NCBI GenBank assembly: GCA_021774355.1
Contig: JAJFJE010000003.1
Location: 1 to 11,728, forward strand
Source: Alphaproteobacteria bacterium
GTDB lineage: Bacteria; Pseudomonadota; Alphaproteobacteria; Zavarziniales; Zavarziniaceae
Direction of reading: 5' to 3'
DNA: 11,728 nt
Below, piece after piece: positions 1-7,057 of the stretch; position 1 is the stretch's first letter; each line of letters starts with the position of its first letter. The notes under the pieces were generated by a model. That model was not told the DNA's origin and made no database searches. It saw only the letters and a program-made list of their open reading frames with translations. Position numbers and translations under genes: made by a program.

Positions 1-260
1 ATCACCCCCTGGCGCGCCTTGCGTACCAATGGGGTGTTGGTCTTGACCACCATATTGTCGGCCGCCGGCATGGCGCAGCTCGCCACCGGCTTGGGACTTT
101 TCTCGACCTCGACCAGGCACATCCGGCAATTGCCGGCGATCGACAGCCGTTCGTGATAGCAGAAGCGCGGAATCTCGGCGCCGGCCGCTTCGCAGGCCTG
201 GAGCACCGTAGCCCCGGCCGGAACTTCGACGGTGATGCCGTCAACGGTCAGACTCGGCAT
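1..260 (-). CDS. nuoG: NADH-quinone oxidoreductase subunit G, N-terminal fragment
   Basis: This is the first 86 codons of NuoG; the rest lies beyond the left edge of the window. NuoG is the large iron-sulfur subunit of the peripheral arm of complex I and passes electrons from NuoF towards NuoB. The visible part is the plant-type ferredoxin-like domain. Cys34, Cys45, Cys48 and Cys62, in the spacing C-x10-C-x2-C-x13-C, are the expected ligands of the [2Fe-2S] cluster N1b; the motif around Cys45-Cys48 reads GNCRMCLVEVE. The ATG at 260-258 was chosen because GAGG lies five bases upstream and the protein then begins MPSLTVDG, as in relatives. The start follows the nuoF stop by seven bases, so the two genes are very likely cotranscribed and translationally coupled. 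The last visible residues (LVRKARQGV) match the family just before the next conserved segment, so nothing suggests that the gene is broken. Confidence 0.96.
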   Translation of the reverse strand, partial: MPSLTVDGITVEVPAGATVLQACEAAGAEIPRFCYHERLSIAGNCRMCLVEVEKSPKPVASCAMPAADNMVVKTNTPLVRKARQGV

Positions 261-267
261 GACGTCC

Positions 268-1560
268 TCACTCCGCCGCACGCGCTGTCGCGCGGCTTTT
301 GTAGTCGGCGATGCGCTGTTCCATCAGCGGCCGGAAGTGCCGGATCAGGCCCTGGATCGGCCACGCCGCGGCATCGCCGAGCGCGCAGATGGTATGGCCT
401 TCGACCTGGGTGGTCACCTCGAGCAGGGTGTCGATCTCGTCCGGCTCGGCCCGGCCCTTGACCATCCGCTCCATCACCCGCCACATCCAGCCGGTGCCTT
501 CCCGGCAGGGCGTGCATTGGCCGCAGCTTTCATGCTTGTAGAAGGCCGACAGGCGGGCGATCGCCTTGATCACATCGGTCGACTTGTCCATGACGATCAC
601 CGCCGCGGTCCCCAGGCCCGACTTGGCGGCGCGCAGGCTGTCGAAATCCATCAGCATGTCGTCGCACATCGCCTTGGGCAGCAGCGGCACCGACGAGCCG
701 CCGGGGATGACCGCCAGCAGATTGTCCCAGCCGCCGCGCACGCCGCCGCAATGCCGGTCGATCAGCTCGCGCAAGGGGATGCCCATCTCCTCTTCCACAT
801 TGCACGGCTTGTTCACATGGCCGGAAATGCAGAACACCTTGGTCCCGGTGTTGTTGGGCCGGCCCAGCCCGGCGAACCACGCCGCCCCGCGCCGCAGGAT
901 GGCCGGCGCCACCGCGATCGATTCGACATTGTTCACCGTCGTCGGGCAGCCCCACACCCCGACATTGGCGGGGAATGGCGGCTTCAGCCGCGGCTGCCCC
1001 TTCTTGCCTTCCAGGCTCTCGATCAGCGCCGTCTCTTCGCCGCAGATATAGGCACCCGCGCCGTGATGCACGTAGACGTCGAAATCATAGCCCGAGCCGG
1101 CGGCGTTCTTGCCGATCAGGCCGGCGTCATAGGCCTCGTCGACCGCCGCCTGAAGGCGGCGACGTTCGTCGATGAACTCGCCCCGGATATAGATATAGGC
1201 GGCCACCGCCCGCATCGCGAAACCGGCCAGCAGGCAGCCCTCGATCAGCTTCTGCGGGTCGTGACGCATAATGTCACGGTCCTTGCAGGTCCCGGGCTCG
1301 GACTCATCGGCATTGACGACCAGGTAATTGGGCCGGCCATCCGACTTCTTCGGCATGAACGACCATTTCAGGCCGGTCGGAAAGCCGGCGCCGCCGCGGC
1401 CGCGCAGGCCGCTGGCCTTGACCTGATCGATGATCCAGTCCTGGCCATTGGCCATCAGCGCGGCGGTGCCGTCCCAATCGCCCCGGGCCCGGGCGGCCGC
1501 CAGGCGCCAGTCGTGGAAGCCATACAGGTTGGTGAAGATGCGGTCCTGATCGCGCAGCAT
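268..1560 (-). CDS. nuoF: NADH-quinone oxidoreductase subunit F (NADH- and FMN-binding)
   Basis: NuoF (430 aa) is the entry point of complex I: it binds NADH and FMN and takes the hydride, in the cytoplasmic tip of the peripheral arm. The FMN and NADH-binding glycine-rich motif GRGGAGFPTGLKW is at residues 54-66. ADESEPGTCKDR (84-95) and GAGAYICGEETALIESLEG (167-185) are further nucleotide-site motifs. The [4Fe-4S] cluster N3 ligands are Cys346, Cys349 and Cys352 (in ESCGQCTPCREGTGW) and Cys392 (in HTICALGDAAAWP). Length is normal for the family. Two in-frame ATGs stand next to each other, at 1563 and 1560. GAGG at 1571-1568 is four bases from the first and seven from the second, so I chose 1560. 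The stop codon of nuoE overlaps the start in either case (ATGATG), which points to coupled translation. No key residue is missing. Confidence 0.98.
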   Translation of the reverse strand: MLRDQDRIFTNLYGFHDWRLAAARARGDWDGTAALMANGQDWIIDQVKASGLRGRGGAGFPTGLKWSFMPKKSDGRPNYLVVNADESEPGTCKDRDIMRHDPQKLIEGCLLAGFAMRAVAAYIYIRGEFIDERRRLQAAVDEAYDAGLIGKNAAGSGYDFDVYVHHGAGAYICGEETALIESLEGKKGQPRLKPPFPANVGVWGCPTTVNNVESIAVAPAILRRGAAWFAGLGRPNNTGTKVFCISGHVNKPCNVEEEMGIPLRELIDRHCGGVRGGWDNLLAVIPGGSSVPLLPKAMCDDMLMDFDSLRAAKSGLGTAAVIVMDKSTDVIKAIARLSAFYKHESCGQCTPCREGTGWMWRVMERMVKGRAEPDEIDTLLEVTTQVEGHTICALGDAAAWPIQGLIRHFRPLMEQRIADYKSRATARAAE

Positions 1561-2177
1561 CATTTCACCTCGGTGGTCGTCAGGGTGGTCGGTCCGCCTT
1601 CCGGGCACGAGGTCTGCCGCCCGTTCTGGGGTCCGACCGCCGGTGCCTCGCCCCGCGCCAGGGCGTCGAGGACCGCCCGGGTCGAGCCGGCGTCGAGGTC
1701 CTCGTAGAAAGCGTCGTTGACCTGCATCATCGGGGCATTGACGCAGGCCCCCAGGCATTCGACCTCGACCAGGCTGAACTGGCCGTCGGCCGTGGTATGG
1801 CCGGGGGTGATGCCCAGGCGCTCGACGCAGGCGCCGAGCACGGCGTCCGAGCCGCGCAGCCAGCACGGCGTGGTCGTGCATACCTGTACCACATGGCGTC
1901 CCACCGGCTTGAGGTAGAACATGGTGTAGAAGGTCGCGACCTCGTAGACCCGGATGATCGGCATGCCCAGCAGATCGGCCAGATATTCCATGGCTGCCCG
2001 GGGCAGCCAGCCATCGGCCTGGCGCTGGGCGATGTCGAGCAGCGGGACGATCGCGCTCTGCTGTTTGCCGGCCGGGTAACGGGCAATGATCTTATCGGCC
2101 TCGGCCCTGTTCGCGGGCGTGAAGGCGAAGCTTGCGGGCTGCTCGAACGGCCCGGCCGGCTGGATTCCGACGCTCAC
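1560..2177 (-). CDS. nuoE: NADH-quinone oxidoreductase subunit E ([2Fe-2S] subunit)
   Basis: NuoE (205 aa) is the thioredoxin-like [2Fe-2S] subunit that pairs with NuoF in the NADH dehydrogenase module of complex I. The helical N-terminal part contains the conserved motif RVYEVATFYTMFYLKPVGRH (76-95). The cluster N1a ligands are Cys100 and Cys105 (VCTTTPCWLRGS) and Cys141 and Cys145 (VECLGACVNAPMMQV). After about residue 170 a tail of roughly 35 residues rich in Pro, Gly and Thr follows; such C-terminal tails vary between alphaproteobacterial NuoE proteins. The start is a GTG at 2177-2175. It shares four bases (GTGA) with the nuoD stop, and GGGGAGG lies seven bases upstream. An upstream in-frame extension to 2528 is open but lies inside nuoD and looks like a shadow. 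The gene overlaps nuoF at its other end. Confidence 0.96.
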   Translation of the reverse strand: MSVGIQPAGPFEQPASFAFTPANRAEADKIIARYPAGKQQSAIVPLLDIAQRQADGWLPRAAMEYLADLLGMPIIRVYEVATFYTMFYLKPVGRHVVQVCTTTPCWLRGSDAVLGACVERLGITPGHTTADGQFSLVEVECLGACVNAPMMQVNDAFYEDLDAGSTRAVLDALARGEAPAVGPQNGRQTSCPEGGPTTLTTTEVK

Positions 2178-3352
2178 CGGTCGACCTCCCCGAAAACAAT
2201 GTCCTGGCTGCCCAGAATGGCCGGCGCGTCGGCCAGCATGTGTCCCTTGGTCATGAAATCCATGGCCTGCAGGTGAACGAAGGCCGGCGCCCGGATCTTG
2301 CAGCGATAGGGCTTGTTGGTGCCGTCGGCGACGAGATACACCGCGAACTCGCCCTTGGGCGCCTCGACGGCGGCATAGACCTCCCCGGCGGGGACGTGGA
2401 AGCCTTCGGTATAGAGCTTGAAGTGATGGATCAGGCCTTCCATCGAGCGTTTCATCTCGGCCCGGGACGGCGCCGCGATCTTGCCGTCGGCGGTCATCAC
2501 CGGGCCTTGGGGCATCTCGTTCAGGCATTGCCGGATCAGCCGCACCGATTCGTCCATCTCGAGGAAACGCAGAACGAAGCGGTCGTAGCAGTCGCCGTTC
2601 TTGCCGACCGCGACATCGAAATCGAGCCGGTCATAGACCTCGTAGGGCTGGGCCTTGCGCAGGTCCCAGGGCACGCCCGAGCCGCGCAGCATCGGGCCGG
2701 AAAAGCCCCAGGCCAGGGCCTCGTCCGCCGTGACCACGCCGATATCGACGTTGCGCTGCTTGAAGATGCGGTTGCCCATCAGCAGGGTTTCGAGGTCGTG
2801 CAGGACCTTGGGGAAGCTCTCGGTCCAGGCCCAGATATCCTCGGCCAGGCCGGCCGGCAGATCCTGGTGGACGCCGCCAACCCGGAAATAGGCGGCATGG
2901 AGCCGCGCGCCGCTGACCCGCTCGTAGAAGCCCATCAGCTTCTCGCGCTCCTCGAAACCCCACAGGATGGGGGTCAGGGCGCCGACATCCATGCCATGGG
3001 CCAGGGTGTTCATCAGATGGTTGAGGATGCGGCCGATCTCGCAGAACAGCACCCGGATATACTGCGCGCGCAGCGGCACGGCGCAGCCCAGCAGCTTTTC
3101 CGCGGCCAGGCAGAAGGCGTGCTCCTGGTTCATCGGCGCGACATAGTCGAGCCGGTCGAAATAAGGCACCGCCTGCATGTAGGTCTTGTGCTCGATCAGC
3201 TTCTCGGTGCCGCGGTGGAGCAACCCGATATGGGGGTCGCAACGTTCGACCATCTCGCCGTCGAGTTCCATCACCAGGCGCAGCACGCCATGGGCCGCCG
3301 GATGCTGGGGACCGAAATTCAGGCTGTAGGATTTGATATCGACTTCGGCCAT
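2174..3352 (-). CDS. nuoD: NADH-quinone oxidoreductase subunit D (49 kDa type)
   Basis: NuoD (392 aa) is related to the large subunit of [NiFe] hydrogenases and, with NuoB, forms the quinone-reduction site of complex I. The N-terminal loop NFGPQHPAAHGVLRL (12-26) carries His17 and His21. His21 and Tyr70 (in FDRLDYVAPM) have the same 49-residue spacing as the quinone-site His38 and Tyr87 of Thermus Nqo4, and probably serve as the quinone headgroup contacts. The motifs LLHRGTEKLIE (44-54), LRGSGVPWDLRKAQPYEVYD in the middle, and the C-terminal end DIVFGEVDR are all typical. The nickel ligands of hydrogenases are not expected in this family. The ATG at 3352-3350 gives the standard start MAEVDIKSYS, four bases after the nuoC stop. 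Its last four bases overlap the nuoE start. Length and motifs indicate an intact gene. Confidence 0.98.
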   Translation of the reverse strand: MAEVDIKSYSLNFGPQHPAAHGVLRLVMELDGEMVERCDPHIGLLHRGTEKLIEHKTYMQAVPYFDRLDYVAPMNQEHAFCLAAEKLLGCAVPLRAQYIRVLFCEIGRILNHLMNTLAHGMDVGALTPILWGFEEREKLMGFYERVSGARLHAAYFRVGGVHQDLPAGLAEDIWAWTESFPKVLHDLETLLMGNRIFKQRNVDIGVVTADEALAWGFSGPMLRGSGVPWDLRKAQPYEVYDRLDFDVAVGKNGDCYDRFVLRFLEMDESVRLIRQCLNEMPQGPVMTADGKIAAPSRAEMKRSMEGLIHHFKLYTEGFHVPAGEVYAAVEAPKGEFAVYLVADGTNKPYRCKIRAPAFVHLQAMDFMTKGHMLADAPAILGSQDIVFGEVDR

Positions 3353-3356
3353 CGCG

Positions 3357-3989
3357 TTATGCCTTGCCTCCCGTCGCCTTCTCGTCGCCGGGGAGGATGT
3401 ATTTGGCGCCCTCCCAGGGCGACAGGAAATCGAAGCGGCGGAACTCCTGGGTCAGCTTCACCGGCTCGTAGACCACCCGCTTCTGCTCGTCGTCGTAGCG
3501 CAGTTCGACATAGCCGGTCAGCGGGAAGTCCTTGCGCAGGGGATGCCCCTCGAAGCCATAGTCGGTCAGGATGCGGCGCAGGTCGGGATGGTCCGAGAAA
3601 AAGATACCGTACAGGTCCCAGGCTTCCCGTTCGAACCAGTTGGCCGTGGGATAGACCGCAACCAGGGACGGCACCGGCGTCTCCTCGTCGGTCTCGACCT
3701 TGAGGCGCAGGCGCAGATTGTGGCGCACCGACAGGAAGTGATAGACGACGTCAAAGCGCCGCAGCCGTTCCGGCCAGTCGACGCCGCAGACATCGACCAG
3801 CACCTTGAACATCAGGCCGGGTTCGTCACGCAGCCAGGTGGCAAGCGCCGGCAATTGCCCGGCGGTGGCCAGCGCCGTCACCTCGCCATGGGCGACGACG
3901 ACGTCGGTGATGCCGAGGTCGGCCCTGGCGTTGAGCTGGGCGGCCAGGGCTTCCAGGGCGTCCGGGCGGGGATAGGGAATATTCGACAT
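3357..3989 (-). CDS. nuoC: NADH-quinone oxidoreductase subunit C (30 kDa type)
   Basis: NuoC (210 aa) is the 30 kDa subunit of the connecting part of complex I; it has no cofactor and holds NuoD and NuoB in place. The family signature is complete: NWFEREAWDLYGIFFSDHPD, directly followed by LRRILTDYGFEGHPLRKDFP and the start of the LTGY motif (about residues 117-160). The C-terminal part FDFLSPWEGAKYILPGDEK is also typical. NuoC and NuoD are separate genes here, unlike the fused nuoCD of Escherichia coli, as is usual in alphaproteobacteria. The ATG at 3989-3987 starts three bases after the nuoB stop. I see no good Shine-Dalgarno sequence before it, so translation probably depends on ribosomes arriving from nuoB. 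The stop is TAA, four bases before nuoD. Confidence 0.97.
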   Translation of the reverse strand: MSNIPYPRPDALEALAAQLNARADLGITDVVVAHGEVTALATAGQLPALATWLRDEPGLMFKVLVDVCGVDWPERLRRFDVVYHFLSVRHNLRLRLKVETDEETPVPSLVAVYPTANWFEREAWDLYGIFFSDHPDLRRILTDYGFEGHPLRKDFPLTGYVELRYDDEQKRVVYEPVKLTQEFRRFDFLSPWEGAKYILPGDEKATGGKA

Positions 3990-3992
3990 GGC

Positions 3993-4541
3993 TCAGCGCG
4001 CGATGATCGAGGCGGTGCGGCGGATCTTTTTCTGCAATTGCAGGATCCCGTAAAGCAGCGCTTCCGCCGTGGGCGGACAGCCGGGCACATAGATGTCGAC
4101 GGGCACCACCCGGTCGCAGCCGCGGACCACCGCATAGGAATAGTGGTAGTAGCCGCCGCCATTGGCGCAACTGCCCATGGAAATCACCCAGCGCGGCTCC
4201 GACATCTGGTCGTAGACCTTGCGCAGGGCCGGGGCCATCTTGTTGGTCAGGGTCCCGGCGACGATCATCACGTCCGACTGCCGCGGCGAGGCGCGCGGGG
4301 CGACGCCGAAACGCTCCATGTCGTAGCGGGGCATGGAGGAATGCATCATCTCGACGGCGCAGCAGGCAAGGCCGAAGGTCATCCACCACAGCGAGCCGGT
4401 GCGCGCCCAGTTGACCAGTTCATCGACCGAGGTGACCAGGAAGCCCTTGTCGGCCAGTTCGTTCGACAGGCCGGCAGCATAGGGGTCGGCCGGGGCCGGA
4501 ACCGCGGGGCCGGGGGCCGGGGTTGGAACGATCACTCCCAT
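3993..4541 (-). CDS. nuoB: NADH-quinone oxidoreductase subunit B (PSST type)
   Basis: NuoB (182 aa) carries [4Fe-4S] cluster N2, the last cluster before quinone in complex I. The ligands are the adjacent Cys60 and Cys61 (FGLACCAVEMMH), Cys125 (GSCANGGGYYHYSY) and Cys155 (YVPGCPPTAEALLYG). The first 25 residues are rich in Pro and Ala and not conserved, as in many relatives. I chose the ATG at 4541-4539 (MGVIVPTP) because GGGAG lies seven bases upstream and the sequence resembles alphaproteobacterial NuoB starts. An in-frame GTG at 4562 would add seven residues and is less likely. With the chosen start, nuoB overlaps the end of nuoA by 10 bases. The stop is three bases before nuoC. Confidence 0.97.
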   Translation of the reverse strand: MGVIVPTPAPGPAVPAPADPYAAGLSNELADKGFLVTSVDELVNWARTGSLWWMTFGLACCAVEMMHSSMPRYDMERFGVAPRASPRQSDVMIVAGTLTNKMAPALRKVYDQMSEPRWVISMGSCANGGGYYHYSYAVVRGCDRVVPVDIYVPGCPPTAEALLYGILQLQKKIRRTASIIAR

Positions 4542-4897
4542 TCCAGCGCTCCCTTCTTCCACTCATACACAAAGCCGACCGTGAGCACGCCCAGGAATAT
4601 CATCATCGACCAGAAGCCGAATACCCCGATGTCGCCGAGCGACACCGCCCAGGGGAACAGGAAGGCAACCTCGAGGTCGAAAATGATGAACAGGATCGAC
4701 ACCAGGTAGAACCGGACGTCGAAACGACCGCGACTGTCGACGAAGGGGTCGAAGCCGCACTCATAGGCCGACAGCTTTTCCGGATCGGGCTTCTGCGGGC
4801 CCGCCACCAGCGACGCCAGGATCATCACGATCGACAGACCGCCGGCGATCCCAATGAACACCAGGATAGGAAAATACTCTTTCAGCAGCGCGTCCAT
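4532..4897 (-). CDS. nuoA: NADH-quinone oxidoreductase subunit A
   Basis: NuoA (121 aa) is a small membrane subunit at the junction of the two arms of complex I, beside the quinone channel. Three membrane segments are visible at about residues 9-31, 60-80 and 88-111. The long loop between the first two contains the conserved motif SAYECGFDPF with Cys47. The second segment carries the conserved acidic residues Asp74 and Glu76 (FDLEVAFLFPW). The ATG at 4897-4895 (MDALLKEYFPILVF) is the typical start; an in-frame ATG at 4954 would add 19 residues that look nothing like the family. The gene is the first of the nuo operon. An intrinsic terminator upstream (5105-5136) separates it from tRNA-Asp, so a promoter must lie between about 5100 and 4900, but I could not identify a convincing one. 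Confidence 0.97.
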   Translation of the reverse strand: MDALLKEYFPILVFIGIAGGLSIVMILASLVAGPQKPDPEKLSAYECGFDPFVDSRGRFDVRFYLVSILFIIFDLEVAFLFPWAVSLGDIGVFGFWSMMIFLGVLTVGFVYEWKKGALEWE

Positions 4898-5104
4898 GCG
4901 AGATCCCGTAGGCGCGAGGATTGGGATGCGGCGAGAGGGCCGTGCGAGGCACACGAATTGCCGCTTCCCAGTCAGGGGGTATTAACGACGGTTTAGGGCA
5001 AAGAATGTGATCGGTCTAGCCTAATCGGGACGTAAATCCGCGCCGGAATGGCGCAGCGATCCATCAAGACGAATGGTCGCCGCGACAACATCATATTCAT
5101 GAAA
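4898..5104 (-). other. nuo operon leader / promoter region, no element resolved
   Basis: About 200 bases lie between the tRNA-Asp terminator and nuoA. The nuo operon promoter must be here if the terminator works, but no pair of hexamers at 16-18 base spacing is convincing. The segment is more AT-rich than its surroundings around 4980-5040. A small hairpin (GCGCC-GGAAT-GGCGC) lies at 5040-5054. I see no clear FNR-type or other known operator. Confidence 0.4.
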
Positions 5105-5136
5105 AAGCCGCCCATCAGACAACTGATGGGCGGCTT
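5105..5136 (-). terminator. Intrinsic terminator downstream of tRNA-Asp
   Basis: A perfect 14-bp inverted repeat (AAGCCGCCCATCAG and its complement) has a four-base loop. On the minus strand the second arm runs directly into a T-tract (CTTTTTC, ending at about 5102). It starts 18 bases after the tRNA-Asp 3' end. This is a textbook Rho-independent terminator for minus-strand transcription. On the plus strand the following T-run is poorer (TTGTTT), and no plus-strand gene needs it. Confidence 0.88.
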
Positions 5137-5154
5137 GTTTCCGGCTCTTCGCGA

Positions 5155-5231
5155 TGGCGCGAGTGACGGGGCTCGAACCCGCGACCTCCGGCGTGACAGG
5201 CCGGCACTCTAACCAACTGAGCTACACCCGC
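5155..5231 (-). tRNA. tRNA-Asp (anticodon GUC), CCA encoded
   Basis: The minus strand folds into a full cloverleaf. The acceptor arm is GCGGGTG with CACTCGC (one G-U pair). The D arm begins GCTCAGTTGG. The anticodon stem is CCGGC/GCCGG around the loop CTGTCAC, so the anticodon is GTC at 5197-5195. The T arm is GCGGG-TTCGAGC-CCCGT. The discriminator base is G, and CCA is encoded at 5157-5155. The anticodon and discriminator G fit tRNA-Asp. It has its own promoter upstream and a terminator 18 bases downstream, so it looks like a single-gene transcription unit. Confidence 0.97.
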
Positions 5232-5250
5232 GCGTCGCGAAGGCGGCCTG

Positions 5251-5277
5251 TTTATAGCCCCGCCACCAGGGTGTCAA
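5251..5277 (-). promoter_or_regulatory. Sigma-70 type promoter of tRNA-Asp
   Basis: On the minus strand there is a perfect -35 hexamer TTGACA (5277-5272) and a -10 hexamer TATAAA (5256-5251), five of six matches to consensus. The spacer is 15 bases, shorter than the optimal 17. The predicted transcription start is near 5244, about 13 bases before the mature tRNA 5' end. The ndh stop is about 190 bases upstream, so the tRNA need not depend on ndh transcription. Confidence 0.65.
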
Positions 5278-5463
5278 CCGGCGTGTTGGCGCGACTGTGG
5301 CGCCCGGGTCCGCCGTCTCACCGTCCGCGGCAAAGCGATCCGCGGGACATGGCGAGCCGGCCTGGCGTGTCGCGGCGGCCGGGCGACCGCTTCGCAATAA
5401 GCGCGGGATTTTGCGCCGGCCGGCGTCCCCACGCCGTCCTGGCGACGCTCGGCAAGGCGCCGG

Positions 5464-6774
5464 TCAATGGAGCTTCAGTTTGGGCCGGATCACCTGGTTG
5501 ACGTGCCCGATGGCGATCAGCACCAGGCCCTTCAGCCAGCCGTGAATGGCGATCAGGTGCATCCGGTAAAGCGAGACATAGACGAATCGGGCGAGCCGTC
5601 CCTCGATCGCCATGCGGCCACCCACCAGATTGCCCATCAGGCTGCCCACGGTGGAAAACCGCGACAAGGACACCAGCGACCCGTGGTCCTGATAGACGAA
5701 GGTGCGCAGCGGCCGGCCGGCCAGGTCGGCCCTGATGTTCCGGAACACCGTCGTCGCCATCTGATGGGCGGCCTGCGCCCGCGGCGGAATCGGCCGCTCG
5801 CTGCCCGGCGGGACATAGGCGGCACAGTCGCCGATGGCGTAGATGCGGTCGTCCCGCGTGGTCTGAAGGGTCGGGCGCACGACCAGTTGATTGTTGCGGT
5901 TGGTCTCCAGCCCGCCGATCTGCTGCAGGACATCCGCGCCTTTGACCCCGGCCGCCCATACTTTCAGATCGGCCGGAATGAATTCGCCAGCCCGGGTCCG
6001 GATCCCCTCCTCGGTCACTTCGGTCACCGCCAGGCCTGGCCTGACCCTGGTCCCCAAAGCCTCCAGCTCGCCCCGTGCGGCATCTGCGAGCTTGTCCGGC
6101 AAGGCCGGCAGGATGCGGGGGCCGGCTTCCAGGAGGGTCACCACCAGGCGGCTCTCGTCGAACGCCTCGAGGCCGTAATGGCGCAGCTCGGCAGCCGCAT
6201 TATAGAGTTCGGCGGCCAGTTCGACGCCGGTCGCGCCGCCGCCGACAATAGCAACATTGACCCGGGCGTCGCCCCCCGGATCGGTGCTGATCCGGCGCGA
6301 AACCCGCAGGCACTGGTTCAGCAGCAGGCCGCGAAAGCGGTCGGCCTGCTGGCGGTCGTCGAGGAAGATGCAGTGCTGGCGCGCGCCCGGCGTCTGGAAA
6401 TCATTGGAGACCGAGCCGATGGCGATCACCAGATAGTCGAAGCGGATGCGATGGCGACTGATGATCTCGTTGCCCTTTTCGTCGCGCATCGGGGCGATGA
6501 TCACCTCCCGGCTGTCCCGGTCGACGGCCTCGAGGGTCCCTTCGAAATAGCGATATCCCCAGCGGTGGCCGTGGCTGCGATAGCCCAGTTCGTCGAGATT
6601 GGCATCGAGCGAACCCGCGGCGACCTCGTGCAGAAGCGGCTTCCAGATATGGGTGCGCTCGCGGTCGACCAGGATAATGTCGAATCGGTCGCGACCCAGC
6701 GCGGCCCCCAATTTGGTGACCAGTTCCAGGCCGCCGGCGCCGCCGCCGACCACGATGATCTGGGTTTTCCGCAT
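5464..6774 (-). CDS. ndh: Type II NADH:quinone oxidoreductase (NDH-2)
   Basis: This 436-aa flavoprotein belongs to the NDH-2 family: single-subunit, FAD-containing enzymes on the inner face of the membrane that pass electrons from NADH to quinone without pumping protons. The FAD-binding dinucleotide fold begins IIVVGGGAGGLEL (6-18). The second fold, for NADH, begins VAIVGGGATGVELAAEL (174-190). YAIGDCAAYVP (312-322) is the second FAD motif, and AQAAHQ (333-338) fits the quinone-site motif AQxAxQ. The C-terminal segment from about 396 to 425 is hydrophobic and amphipathic (FVYVSLYRMHLIAIHGWLKG) and is the expected membrane anchor. The ATG at 6774-6772 (MRKTQIIVVGGG) has GAGGGGG five bases upstream; the longer frame to 6858 adds a tail without similarity to the family. 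The gene stands alone between tRNA-Val and tRNA-Asp, close to the complex I operon. A related disulfide or sulfide oxidoreductase is less likely given the AQxAxQ motif. Confidence 0.9.
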   Translation of the reverse strand: MRKTQIIVVGGGAGGLELVTKLGAALGRDRFDIILVDRERTHIWKPLLHEVAAGSLDANLDELGYRSHGHRWGYRYFEGTLEAVDRDSREVIIAPMRDEKGNEIISRHRIRFDYLVIAIGSVSNDFQTPGARQHCIFLDDRQQADRFRGLLLNQCLRVSRRISTDPGGDARVNVAIVGGGATGVELAAELYNAAAELRHYGLEAFDESRLVVTLLEAGPRILPALPDKLADAARGELEALGTRVRPGLAVTEVTEEGIRTRAGEFIPADLKVWAAGVKGADVLQQIGGLETNRNNQLVVRPTLQTTRDDRIYAIGDCAAYVPPGSERPIPPRAQAAHQMATTVFRNIRADLAGRPLRTFVYQDHGSLVSLSRFSTVGSLMGNLVGGRMAIEGRLARFVYVSLYRMHLIAIHGWLKGLVLIAIGHVNQVIRPKLKLH

Positions 6775-6886
6775 TACGCCCCCTCGCCCGGTCCGGCCGT
6801 GTTCGGCCTGAACGACATATGCCGGGTCAAGGCAACAGGCAGGCCCGCGCCCTGTCAATGGACGATCGGGATATTGCGGCTGGAAG

Positions 6887-6961
6887 TGGTGGGCGATGAG
6901 GGGTTCGAACCCCCGGCCCTCTCGGTGTAAACGAGATGCTCTACCGCTGAGCTAATCGCCC
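6887..6961 (-). tRNA. tRNA-Val (anticodon UAC), CCA encoded
   Basis: The minus strand gives a complete cloverleaf. The acceptor arm is GGGCGAT with ATCGCCC. The D arm begins GCTCAGCGGTAGAGC. The anticodon stem is TCTCG/CGAGA around the loop TTTACAC, giving anticodon TAC. The T arm is GGGGG-TTCGAAC-CCCTC. The discriminator base is A, and CCA is encoded at 6889-6887. The gene lies about 100 bases downstream of hupB. I found no separate strong promoter, so it could be read from hupB if the hairpin in between does not stop transcription. Confidence 0.97.
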
Positions 6962-6988
6962 ACAATCCGCGCGCCTGGGGAAGCGCGA

Positions 6989-7021
6989 CCGGCCGCACCC
7001 CATTCTGGTGGATGCGGCCGG
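6989..7021 (-). terminator. Inverted repeat between hupB and tRNA-Val, possible terminator
   Basis: A perfect 9-bp inverted repeat (CCGGCCGCA and TGCGGCCGG) encloses a 15-base loop, 36 bases after the hupB stop. It could end or stabilise the hupB mRNA. On the minus strand no T-run follows (TCGCGCTTCC), so a classical Rho-independent terminator is doubtful. Confidence 0.45.
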
Positions 7022-7057
7022 CGAAAACGTCGTCACGGGCGCGGCGCGCCCGGAAGT

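Noticed and set aside
232..1707. 491-codon plus-strand open frame across nuoF and nuoE
   Set aside because: It is antisense to two clearly recognised genes, rich in Arg, Ala, His and Pro, with no family motif. It results from high GC at third codon positions.
2132..3703. 523-codon plus-strand open frame opposite nuoD and nuoC
   Set aside because: Antisense shadow of conserved genes; composition-driven and without recognisable domains. The same applies to the long plus-strand frames at 3333-4709, 5467-6930, 7442-8611, 8738-9943 and 10207-11472.
5154..5501. Plus-strand frame beginning MARVTGLEPATSG
   Set aside because: The start is the antisense translation of tRNA-Asp, a well-known source of false protein annotations.
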